A DNA stretch of 64,000 nt from Periplaneta americana. Taxonomy: Eukaryota; Arthropoda; Insecta; Blattodea; Blattidae. Below are positions 1 to 12,600 of the stretch, piece after piece. The position numbers were made by a program, and so were the translations under genes. Numbering within the stretch: position 1 is the first letter of the stretch; every line of letters begins with the position of its first letter. The stretch lies in the NCBI RefSeq assembly GCF_040183065.1, contig NC_091120.1:192931627-192995626 (forward strand), given 5' to 3'. Below the pieces are notes generated by a model that saw only the letters and a program-made list of their open reading frames with translations, searched no databases and was not told the DNA's origin.

Positions 1-3000
1 TATTCTATTCTATTCTGCTCTCCTATTCTATTATACTCCTAATTAGTTTTACTTTCCTATTTGATTCTACACCTAATAAGTTTTACTTTCTTGTTTTATT
101 CCATTCTATTCCGGACTCCTATTCTATTCTACTCTACTCCTAATCAATTTTACTCTTCTGTTTTAGTCCATTCTATTCTGCTCTCCTATTCCATTCTACT
201 GTACTCCTAATCAATTTTACTCTTCTGTTTTAGTCCATTCTATTCTGCTCTCCTGTTCTATTCTACTGTACTCCTAATCAATTTTACTCTTCTGTTTTAG
301 TCCATTCTATTCTGCTCTCCTATTCTATTCTACTGTACTCCTAATCAATTTTACTCTTCTGTTTTAGTCCATTCTATTCTGCTCTCCTATTCTATTCTGT
401 TGTACTCTTAATCAATTTTACTCTGCTCTCCTATTCTATTCTACTCTACTCCTATTTTATTCTGCTCTCATATTCTATTCTACTGTACTCCTAATCAGTT
501 TTACTCTGCTCTCCTATTCTATTCTATTCACCTATTCTATTCTACTCTACACCTATTTTATTCTGCTCTCCTATTGTATTCTACTCTACCCCTATTCTAT
601 TCTACTCTACTCCTATTTTATTCTGCTCTCCTATTGTATTCTACTGTACTCCTAATCAATTTTACTCTGCTCTCCTATTCTATTCTATTCACCTATTCTA
701 TTCTACTCTACTCCTATTTTATTCTGCTCTCCTATTGTATTCTACTGTACTCCTAATCAATTTTACTCTGCTCTCCTATTCTATTCTACTCTGCTCCTAT
801 TTTATTCTGCTCTCCTATTGTATTCTACTGTACTCCTAATCAAGTTTACTCTGCTCTCCTATTCTATTCTATTCACCTATTCTATTCTACTCTACTCCTA
901 TTTTATTCTGCTCTCCTATTGTATTCTACTGTACTCCTAATCAATTTTACTCTGCTCTCCTATTCTATTCTATTCACCTATTCTATTCTACTCTACTCCT
1001 ATTTTATTCTGCTCTCCTATTGTATTCTACTGTACTCCTAATCAATTTTACTCTGCTCTCCTATTCTATTCTATTCACCTATTCTATTCTACTCTACTCC
1101 TATTTTATTCTGCTCTCCTATTCTATTCTGCTGTACTCTTAATCAATTTTACTCTGCCATCCTATTCTATTCTACTCTACTCCTATTCTATTCTGCTCTC
1201 CTATTCTATTCTGCTGTACTCTTAATCAATTTTACTCTGCCATCCTATTCTATTCTACTCCTATTTTATTCTGCTCTCCTATTCTATTCTACTGTACTCC
1301 TAATCAATTTTACTCTGCTCTCCTATTCTATTCTGCTGTACTTTTAATCAATTTTACTCTGCCATCCTATTCTATTCTACTCTACTCCTATTTTATTCTG
1401 CTCTCCTATTCTATTCTACTCTACTCCTAATCAATTTTACTCTGCTCTCCTATTCTATTCTATTCACCTATTCTATTCTACTCTACTCCTATTTTATTCT
1501 GCTCTCCTATTGTATTCTACTGTACTCCTAATCAATTTTACTCTGCTCTCCTATTCTATTCTATTCACCTATTCTATTCTACTCTACTCCTATTTTATTC
1601 TGCTCTCCTATTCTATTCTGCTGTACTCTTAATCAATTTTACTCTGCCATCCTATTCTATTCTACTCTACTCCTATTCTATTCTGCTCTCCTATTCTATT
1701 CTGCTGTACTCTTAATCAATTTTACTCTGCCATCCTATTCTATTCTACTCCTATTTTATTCTGCTCTCCTATTCTATTCTACTGTACTCCTAATCAATTT
1801 TACTCTGCTCTCCTATTCTATTCTGCTGTACTTTTAATCAATTTTACTCTGCCATCCTATTCTATTCTACTCTACTCCTATTTTATTCTGCTCTCCTATT
1901 CTATTCTACTGTACTCCTAATCAATTTTACTCTGCTCTCCTATTCTATTCTATTCACCTATTCTATTCTACTCTACTCCTATTTTATTCTGCTCTCCTAT
2001 TGTATTCTACTGTACTCCTAATCAATTTTACTCTGCTCTCCTATTCTATTCTATTCACCTATTCTATTCTACTCTACTCCTATTTTATTCTGCTCTCCTA
2101 TTCTATTCTGCTGTACTCTTAATCAATTTTACTCTGCCATCCTATTCTATTCTACTCTACTCCTATTCTATTCTGCTCTCCTATTCTATTCTGCTGTACT
2201 CTTAATCAATTTTACTCTGCCATCCTATTCTATTCTATTCTACTCCTATTTTATTCTGCTCTCCTATTCTATTCTACTGTACTCCTAATCAATTTTACTC
2301 TGCTCTCCTATTCTATTCTGCTGTACTCTTAATCAATTTTACTCTGCCATCCTATTCTATTCTACTCCTATTTTATTCTGCTCTCCTATTCTATTCTACT
2401 GTACTCCTAATCAATTTTACTCTGCTCTTCTATTCTATTCACCTATTCTATTCTACTCTACTCCTATTTTATTCTGCTCTCCTATTCTATTCTGCTGTAC
2501 TCTTAATCAATTTTACTCTGCCATCCTATTCTATTCTACTCTACTCCTATTCTATTCTGCTCTCCTATTCTATTCTGCTGTACTCTTAATCAATTTTACT
2601 CTGCCATCCTATTCTATTCTAATCTACTCCTATTTTATTCTGCTCTCCTATTCTATTCTACTGTACTCCTAATCAATTTTACTCTGCTCTCCTATTCTAT
2701 TCTGCTGTACTTTTAATCAATTTTACTCTGCCATCCTATTCTATTCTACTCTACTCCTATTTTATTCTGCTCTCCTATTCTATTCTACTGTACTCCTAAT
2801 CAATTTTACTCTGCTCTCCTATTCTATTCTATTCTATTCACCTATTCTATTCTACTCTACTCCTATTCTATTCTGCTCTCCAATTCTATTCTGCTGTACA
2901 CTTAATCAATTTTACTCTGCCATCCTATTCTATTCTACTCTACTCCTATTCTATTCTGCTCTCCTATTCTATTCTGCTGTACTCTTAATCAATTTTACTC

Positions 3001-3340
3001 TACCATCCTATTCTATTCTACTCTACTCCTATTTTATTCTGCTCTCCTATTCTATTCTACTCTACTCGTATTCTTTTCTACTGTGCTCTCCTATTTTATT
3101 CTATGGTTCTACAGTATTCTGTTTTCCACTCCTACTCTGTTCTACTCTACTTTATTTCCTTCTTTACTCTACTTAGTCCTGCTGTTTACTCTATTTCTAC
3201 TCTGATTAGCGCTTCTATACTCTACCACACTATCTTCTTATTCTACTCCTCTGTGTTTACTTCATTTCGCCTCACTTTACTGACGTACCTACTTTGCTTT
3301 ACTTATATTATATATGTTTCACTTTAACCGACTGTTTACT
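1..3340. repeat. Pyrimidine-rich tandem array with a 490-bp higher-order period
   Basis: Degenerate tandem repeat built from TATTC/TACTC pentamers joined by a block reading ctaatcaattttactctg. One block repeats at exactly 490 bp (951, 1441, 1931) with very few differences, so there is a higher-order structure. The + strand is almost all C, T and A; between about 850 and 3,105 I see no AG dinucleotide. It decays from about 3,100 and ends about 40 bp before a GCP6 acceptor, so it is intronic. Small ORFs at 574-756 and 3103-3327 are translations of the repeat. Confidence 0.9.
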
Positions 3341-3376
3341 TTTAACATAAATTAATATTTTGTATCCATGTCGCAG

Positions 3377-3672
3377 GCTTTGTGTGGCAGTGTGCGGCGA
3401 TACCTGCAGTTCTACCGCGCAGCTGTGATGATGCTGACAGAGCGCCCCATGCTGACACACATGCGACAACACGTTGACAGCCTGCTCTTCCAGATGACTT
3501 GCTTGGGACATCTTTACAAAGTACATCCTGACACAAAGAAGGACGACGTCACTTTGCCCGAAGGCGTTGCGCTGCTCGCATACCTGTATCAGGAGATCTG
3601 CAATGTGACCAGGAATGACGTCGCCTGCATCCTGTATTCTGCACTGCAAGCTTGCTGCCAAGTCTATTTTAA
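3377..3672 (+). CDS. TUBGCP6: GCP6 exon a (first in window)
   Basis: The acceptor tgtcgcag precedes GCT and the donor is aa/gtacga. Phase 0 enters and phase 2 leaves, so the next codon is AAC. The peptide (LCGSVRRYLQFYRAA to SALQACCQVYF) matches the GRIP1 part of GCP6 that precedes the F-x-x-x-W motif. An in-frame ATG at 3368 lies upstream of the acceptor and is not the start. Confidence 0.85.
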
Positions 3673-6600
3673 GTACGAATCAGAAGTGTGTGTGCTTTGA
3701 GTTACTATTTCGTTGCTGTACCTCCAAAATCCACTATGTGTTTTTAAAAAGATTTTGCAGAAGAAAGAAAAACGGCATTGCCACTTTCAATTCCCTTGAT
3801 TTTCAAAGCTACATTCGATATAATTTCAATTATTACATGGAACTACATGTTGGGATCCCTATACAATATATCAGATAAATTCCTTAGAAATAATCCAGTA
3901 TAGGGCAGCTAAATTTGTTAAAGGTAAAAGAGAAGACGGAAATGATACGATAAAAGAACTTAAATGGAAAACATTGGAAAACAGACGTAGAAAAACTAGA
4001 ATAACGTCATTGTACAGAGCACATCTAGGTCAGAAAGCATGGGTAGACATAACGGCTCGGTTAGAGAAGCCAACGTACTATGGTAGGAACGATCATGATT
4101 TTAAAATCAAATGTAGGAAACAGAAAACGGATGTAGGTAGGTAGGTAGTAGGTTTATTTTGCCTGGCAGAGTTAAGGCCATGAGGCTTTCTCTTCCACTC
4201 AACCAGGTTTCAGTAATATACATGAAATACAAAATTATATTACAAAACAGCACAAAAGAAAATACCTTAGAAATTACATAAAATATAGTAGAAAATTACA
4301 AATAGTCAAGATCAGTTACATAATATAAAATTACAAATAGTCAAGATCGGTTACATAATATATAAAATAAAGTAGAAAATTACACATAATCAAAATCAGT
4401 TACACAACATAAGGGGAATATACACACTCACACACACACAAACACACAATTTATAAGACCTAAAATGCTCGAGATAAATTCGACGATTAATTCACTTAGA
4501 TATATTATACAGTTAATATACTAATAGGAGAATACATGTCGGTTACAAGACATAAAATGTTGATTAGCAAAAGTCGTACTAAATGGCATACAAATACAAA
4601 TGATTAAGTAATATATCAAGATAATAAAAAAAAAAAAAGAAAAGAAAAAGAAGAAGAGAGAGGAGAAAAAAAATAATAACTTGGTCATTTAAGACTATTT
4701 AGAAACTGCCGCAAGAGTCTAGTTCTGTTCATTAAAAACATTTGTAAGTAGAGTGTGCTTAAAAGATTTTAGACTCCGACTGCTCCTGATTTCCTGTGAC
4801 AAGGAATTCCAGGGACGGGCTGTGTGTATTGTGAAGGAAGCAAAGTAGAGAGATGTTTGATGAAATGGAATTGATAGAACAAGATTATGCTGTGAACGTG
4901 TATCATGGTTGTGGTGAAGCGAGGAACTAGGTAAATTCTCATTTTTAAATAGAACTATAAATGATTGGAATGACCTACCTGCAGCGGTCTTTGAGGGCTG
5001 TCCTTCCTTAAGGAGATTCAAGAAAAATTTAAAACGTTGTGTATAAAGTGTAAATTAAAATTAAGGTGACATTTATTTTTTAAGGTGACATGTATTTATT
5101 TAGCCTGACGAGTTACTTCCTTGGTTTGAATTGTAAATTATTTAAAATAGCGTGTAAGAGGGTCTTAGACTAGAAATGTTTAATCTAAATATAGTTCTGT
5201 TTATAAGTATGAATAAATGTGTTGTTTGTCTTATTTGAACTGTTGTATCAGTGAAGCTTGGTGAGTCAGTGAAGTTATGGTTTTACAGTACAGTGAATAA
5301 TGTCGATCTGTGATAATTTATAGCGTCAGTGAAATGTGTTATATAATGTCAGTGAAATGTGTTCTATAATGTCAGTGAAATGTGTTGTATAATGTCAGTG
5401 AAATTGTGTTATATAATGTCAGTGAAATGTGTCAGTGTCAATACAGTGAGTGAAACGAGAGTAAAGTGAAAGATTATTATCTGTACCAATGTGAAACTTA
5501 TGTAGGGCCTATACATATGTAGGTTGTAATGTAAAATTAGGTTCACTTATTAATTGGGTTATTTTATGTATTATTGTATTGTGTATTGTTTATATTGTGT
5601 GTACCACTGCCACCAGGTGCTTGCCCACTTGCAGTGTAAATAAATACATACATTACATGTTAAAAATTATTAAATTATGCCGAAAGTAGGTTTGAAAATC
5701 AAGGGAATTAAAAGTGACAGTGCTGTTTTCTTTCTCCTGCAAAATCTTTTTAAAAACTTATAGCGGATTTTGGAGGCGCAGCAACGATTTGTTTGGCTAT
5801 CAGTGTGCTAATGTTTGAGCATATGTTGTTACGAAATTATTTCAGCTTCCTACAGAAGTGGATGTTTGAAGGCTTGTGTCAGGATGCATACACAGAATTC
5901 TTCATCCAAGAACAACCGGATCTTATGATGTGCCGTCAGCGAGACTATTGGAGTCGAGGGTATTACATGTTGGAAGAAGCTGTACCAGGTTTCTTGCGAG
6001 GGATGGAAGGTGCAATTTTCCAGTGTGGGAAGGCTCTGAACCTCCTGAAACTGTGCAACCCACGGGTAAGAGATTATTCATAGCCCAGTCTCTGGAATAT
6101 GGAAAACTTTAATGTTTTCCAAGATTCACAGTTATATATAGTGGAATCCCGAGTTTGGGTTTGCTCGCATTTTGTGTTTATTTTCTGTTGTCCTGACCAA
6201 AACTCCATAAATACAATTTTTATTTATCCCGATTTAGTGTTTATTAATATGATATGATATGATATGATATATGATACATATTTGATGTCAACATTTACAT
6301 CCATGTATTGTGAACCTCACAATTTTGTATCCGGTGCCACAATTACATTCATTACAGATATACCTTTTGTAGACGCTCTTATAATTTAACTTTGGACCCC
6401 ATTTAACTTGATCAGTATTCCCACCTTTAAAACCTATAGTTGTGACGCTGTTATTCCCGACGTGACTCCGACTCTTTGCTTACGTCTTAGGAAGTCAAGG
6501 CTCTATAAAGCCTAGGTATCGTTCGCCATTTTTGTTCTTTCGTTGCTGAGCTACCAAACGAGGGATCTATTTGCCACACCATTAAACATTATCATGTCGT

Positions 6601-9600
6601 AGCTCCTATGATAATAAATCAAACGCACTGTAATTAAGCAAATAATTGAGCGGCAAATAACGTCTTCGTGTGCTTTCTGCGAACGCCAACGAAAGAGGCA
6701 AAATGGCGGGCGATTATATATTAAGTATTTATCCAGCCTTAGGAAATGCTTTACATCTTCATCAGCGAATCACAAGACGCACACGTTTAAATGTAGCTGA
6801 CCTGCAACGTGATTGGCTGCCGGAAATTAGAGCGACGGGACTATAACAACTTAATTTAGATCATTCAAAATTGAGACTTTTACGACTCTGTTCTTGATTT
6901 TCAACTCACTTATATCTAACACACACTCTTTCTAATAATACTTGTTATTAAAACATATTACACCATTGTCCAATATGTTGATTCTTAATATAACATTATA
7001 TCGACATTTAAGAAACAATATTTGTGTACCACAGTCGCATCTTGACCCCTAATCTGCGTCAATTCATATTCTCCTCGCAAAATCTAAGCACAGAATGAAA
7101 ATATCTGATCAGAGTTTTGACCTGGAATCAGCATGAAGAGGTGAACAGACCTGCATAGCAAGTTCTTTGTTTCCCTTGCATTCCATTGTCCTCACTCCAG
7201 ACCTTATAGTATAATTTCACCACAACATTAAGAAATATACATTTTATTAAACATGTCTAATAAAGCAGATTTCAGTTATGAATTATTTCAAGAAGTTGTT
7301 GTTGTCTTCTAATGCCAGGCATTTGACAATAAAGTCATTTGACCTCTTGCACTCCAATATTTTTCAAAGATATTGTCATGGTTAGCCACTGACGCACAGA
7401 TTTTGAGATTACTGTATTTCAAGAAGTACCTTGATATGCATTGTCTAATTTTTAGGATTATCTCCTAATCTCAATATATACATTTTCAGCATAATGTGAT
7501 GTAATATTAAGGAAAAACGAGATATTTTGTACCTACATGTTGAGTTTAATGAAACATTGGCCTTTTAAATTTCGGCACAACCCCCCTTTTTGTTTTTTCT
7601 CGATTTTTGGTGTAGAAAATACAGTATAGTTCCTGGAAAACCCAGAATGGGGATTCCACTGAATTCTTCTTTATAACATTACTGTCCAGTGTGATATATT
7701 TCGTGTGAGACCAGCCTCATGGTCTAGTGGTCAGAGCTTCTGGCTATAGTTCATGAGGTCCTGGGTTCGATTCCCGGTTAGAGCACAGGAATTTTTCCTT
7801 AAAGGGGATTATTCCTGTGTTCGTCCATGGTTTGGAATTTAGGTTAAGTTTAGATTTAAGACCTCTCCTGGCACCACATTGTCATAATCATCCTATCACA
7901 TCATCGGGGTATGTAACTCCTCCTTCCAGGCGCCCCAACCTCAGAAGTCGGTTACAATTAAGCCACAGCCAGGAGAGAAGACCAGAAATGTCGAAAAGAC
8001 AACCTGGTGGCATTGGATAAAAAAAAATATATATATATTTCGTGTGAAACGTTATTGCTTTACTACTTTCAACATATAAAACATAATTAGTTTGTGTTAT
8101 TGCATCTGAGATTGGGTTTGATTTGCTTTGATTGAGTTTTGTTTAGGTTGGTTTGGTTTTGGATCTGATTTGGGTTTTATATACATTAATTTGCATTTGT
8201 CTGAGTTTTATTTGGCTTGTTTCTGGGTTTGGTTTGGATTTAGTCTGATTTCATTGTGCTCTAGGTTAGATGTGACTTTGTATAGTGCTGCTCTTATTCT
8301 CGTTTACGTTTGGGTATGTCTGGATCTGGTGTAGTTTGGGATGGTTCTGGACCTTTGTTTGGTTTGTGTTAGTTATGGGATTGCATCTGAATTCGAGTTC
8401 GATTTGCTGAATTGTTTATACGTGTAAGTTTGAGTTAAGTTGATTGTAGGTCTTTGGTTATGAATTGGATCTAGGTTACTTTTAGTCGGATCCAAATTTA
8501 TTTAGAGTTGAGAGCTTCTGGATTTGCATTTCATTCTGCTTAATTTGATTCTGAATTCAATTAAATTTGTGGTTAGATAGGATTGCTTCTGATACTGGAC
8601 TTTATTTAGTTCAGATTAGTTCTTATTCTGAGTTTACTTTGATCTTGTCTGCATAGAATTGGAATATATCAGTTCCCTAACTGCCCATTGTGCAACTCAA
8701 ACCAAGAAATGGATTCGGAACACCTCAAAATCTGTGCTTCAGTGGCTGACCATGATAATATCTTTGAAAAATATTGGAGTGCAAGAGGTCAAATGACTTT
8801 ATTGTCAAACGTCTGGCATTAGAAAACAACAACAACTTTGATCTTGTTTGGGTCTGCATTTGATTTGGATTGAATTCTTAATTCTGAGTGTAGCTTGAGT
8901 TGAATGTTTTAAATTTTATCGTGGGTTTGGCTTGAGGTGAGTGCGTTTAATTTGGATTGGTTTTGCTTTATATTGTTGAGGGTTTGGATGAGTCTGAATT
9001 TGGTTTGGTTGATCGGGTTCTGAATGTTAGTTGAATAAGAGTTAGAGTGATTCTTAGCTTAGGTTTGGGTTTGCTCAGGGGTCTGTTTTTTCTGTGGTTT
9101 GTGTTAGGTCTGTATTTCATTAGGGTTATGTTGGATACGAATTTCGTTTATGTTGGATCTGGGTTTGTTTTTTGTTCTGTTTGAGGCTTAGATTGAATCT
9201 AAGTTTGATTTCATTTGAATTGGATTTTGTTTGGGTGTTCACTTCTTTTTCTTTATGACTTTAAAATGAACACCAGGTTCAGAAATGCAGTGCATTAAGG
9301 CACAGTTACGGGTTTGCAGGATACCCTGTGTGTGGTGCTGCAGAGTGGCTACCCCACCATGCGGTGCTGTCTGCACAGTGCAGATCTGCAAGATCTAGAA
9401 GCCGAATGCCTTAGTTACCAGAAAAGAGCCGAAGCATTGTGTGGGAAAACAGTCGGAGTCAGCCACTTCTTCCAGAGCAGGAAGGAAGAGGAGCGAGCGT
9501 TCCAGGTTGCTGTGCAGGTTGCTCAGCAAGAAAGTCTTCACAGGATCAAAGGTAAGTAATGGTATCGGCTTATATTCAGACACAGGGCTGCTATTAAGCT

Positions 9601-12600
9601 AGCAAGCCAAGGTGATGCACTACTGAAAATAGTCGAATTTTGACAGATTTTATCTTTTTTTTTTTATTTTCGCGCTTAAAAGTACATGATTTCATGAACA
9701 TTTTTTATCTCAATATCTTAATTATAAATACTTTTATATAATTCAAAATTCTGCTCTTAAAGCTCTAACTCAACTACATGAATGGAATACATCAAATTTG
9801 ATGACACTCAATTTAAGCAAAAGTAACTACCAAATATTTTCACTTGGTAAAAAAGAAAGAGAATTCAATATCCAATACAATGGCCAACACCTTCCTTCCA
9901 ACACCTCAATTCCTGCAGCTTGGAAAAAAGCAATCATTGTACCAATTCACAAAAAAGGGAAACCTGCTCATGATGTTAATAGTTATCGACCAACAGCACT
10001 GTTAAGCATGATAGCAAAAGCCATGGAGTCCATGATCTCCAACAGATTAACTTGGTATTTAGAATCCCAAAATCTTTTATCACCAAGACAAGCTGGTTTT
10101 CGACAACTACACTCTACCAATGAACAAGTCATACGCCTCGGCCAAGAAATAAAAGACAGTTTTAACAAGAAAGAAGATACCTTGACAATATTTATTGACT
10201 TTCAGTTAGCATATGACTCTGTTTGGAGAAATAAATTATTACTAAAACTCCAGAAATTAGGTATCTCCAGCAATATGTTCAGATGGATATCAGAATTCCT
10301 TAGTCAAAGATTCATTGCCACTAAGTTCAGTAACTCACTTTCTAGTTACAGACAAACATATCGAGGTCTACCTCAGGGCGCTGTCCTCAGCACAACTTTA
10401 TTAAATATTTATATAAATGACTTATCCTCCCTATTAGAGGAATCAAACATGAAAACAGTACTATTTGCAGATGATATAGTTTTGTGGACTTCCGGATCTT
10501 ACAGACACAGAGACGAAATTCAAAATTCTGCTCTTAAAGCTCTAAATCAACTACATGAATGGAATACATCAAATTTGATGACACTCAATTTAAGCAAAAG
10601 TAACTACCAAATATTTTCACTTGGTAAAAAAGAAAGAGAATTCAATATCCAATACAATGGCCAACACCTTCCTAAGACTTATGAATCCAAATATCTTGGA
10701 GTTATTTTCGATAGTAAGTTAACATGGAGCAACCATTTGAAATACATTTCTGAAAAAGCTCGTAAAAGATTCTCCCTTCTAAGAAGACTAGCAGGAAAGA
10801 AATGGGGATGCTCTAGGAATACTTTGAACACTACATACAAAATGTTTATACAGCCAGTGCTGACATACTGCGGAGAAATTTTGATTACTTCACCTTTCAT
10901 TAACGAAATACAATGTGTTCAAAACCAAGCTCTCAGGCTCATTACTGGTGGAATCAAAACAACGCCAATAGATTCTATGAGATTCCTCACTAATATTAAC
11001 AGCATCAAAATGACAATAGAAGAAAAAGCACTGATTCAATATGAAAAACTTATCAGATTACCAGGAAACAATTGGCATTCATACAGTCCTCTCTGTAGAT
11101 TGAAAACTCAAAGTTTCATATGCATGGTTCAAGAATTAAAACAGAAAATCAATATCCCGAATTTAAAAGAAAACTTACAAATTAAACCAAACCCTTTAAC
11201 TCTATTAAATATAGAATATAATCTAAATTTAACAGAAGAAATACTGAAATCAGAAGTAAGCACTGAAATAATGAAACAACAACATATAATTGATAGAAGT
11301 TGTGTTAATGTTGTTGTTGTTTTCTAATGCCAGCGTTTGACAACAAAGTCATTTGACCTCTTGCACTCCAATATTTTTCAAAGATATTATCATGGTCAGC
11401 CACTGAAGCACAGATTTTGAGGTGTTCCGAATCCATTTCTTGGTTTGAGTTGGAATTAGGGGACTGATATATTCCAATTCTACCTGCATAGAATTGGAAT
11501 ATATCAGTCCCCTAACTGCCCATTGTGCAACTCAAACCAAGAAATGGATTCGGAACACCTCAAAATCTGTGCTTCAGTGGCTGGTCATGATAATATCTTT
11601 GAAAAATATTGGAGTGCAAGAGGTCAAATGACTTTATTGTCAAATGCCTGGCATTAGAAAACAACAACAACATATTCCAATTCTATGCAGGTGTTTGGCC
11701 AAACAGTCATGGCCTGTTGCCAATCTAAGTGCAGCTACAGACGATTTTCGCGGTAAATCGGGAATTAACTGTGGATTATGAAGCAGAGAGTTTCATTTTT
11801 TCCCTTGAGATTGTGTTATCAAATTTTGTTTGTTGAGGTCTAAGTATGTAGATTTAATAAATCTTTTCACAGAGTAATACGTAGATTTAGTAACAGGTCT
11901 GTAAGTAGCAGTGCTGCCCTTCTTTGCTAAAGCATCCGCATTCTCGTTTCCCAGGATTCCACAATGGGATTGTATCCATTGGAATACAATTATTTTATTG
12001 AGTGTTATTAATTGAGAGAGCATTTTAGTTATTTCGGCTGTTTGAGATGAAGGTGTGTGTCTAGAGACTATTGATAGAATAGCTGCTTTGGAGTCTGACA
12101 ATATACCTGCATTCTTAAATTTATTGATGTGGCATAGAAGATTCCTGAGACTTTCACTTATTGCAATGATTTCTCCATCAAAACTTGTTGTTCCATATCC
12201 AAGAGATCTATAAAGTGAGAAGAGACAACACGTAACACCTGCACCACTTGTTTCCTGGACATGAAGGATCCGTCAGTGTATAAATGAAGCCAGTTTTGTG
12301 GAGGGTACCTAATATTAATTGTCTCTAAAGACAATTGTTTCATTATTTCAGTGTGTACTTCTGATTTCAGTACTTCTTCTGTTAAATTTAGATTGTACTC
12401 TATATTTAACAGAGTTAAAGGGTTTGGTTTAATTTGTAAGTTTTCTTTTTAATTGAGGATATTGATTTTCTGTTTTAATTCTTGAAGTGGCCACCAAAAC
12501 ATTGAAATATGCTGTTCACTTAAATCAGCTAAAACTTGCCATTTAACCGCTCCAATAGGAAATGAGTTGTGTTAATGTATGAGTTATGTGTAACCAAAAC

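Larger units (their letters stand above)
3712..5793. mobile_element. Element bounded by ~125-bp inverted repeats, carrying nested LINE fragments
   Basis: The left end (3712-3840, starting cgttgctgtacctccaaaat) is repeated inverted at the right end (about 5660-5793, ending ggaggcgcagcaacg). This suggests a DNA transposon or foldback element in the GCP6 intron. Between the arms lie a + strand LINE 3' end and, inside that, a - strand LINE 3' end. I could not define a clean TSD. No transposase of its own is visible. Confidence 0.6.

Noticed and set aside
3308-3661. 117-codon - strand ORF
   Set aside because: Antisense to GCP6 exon a.
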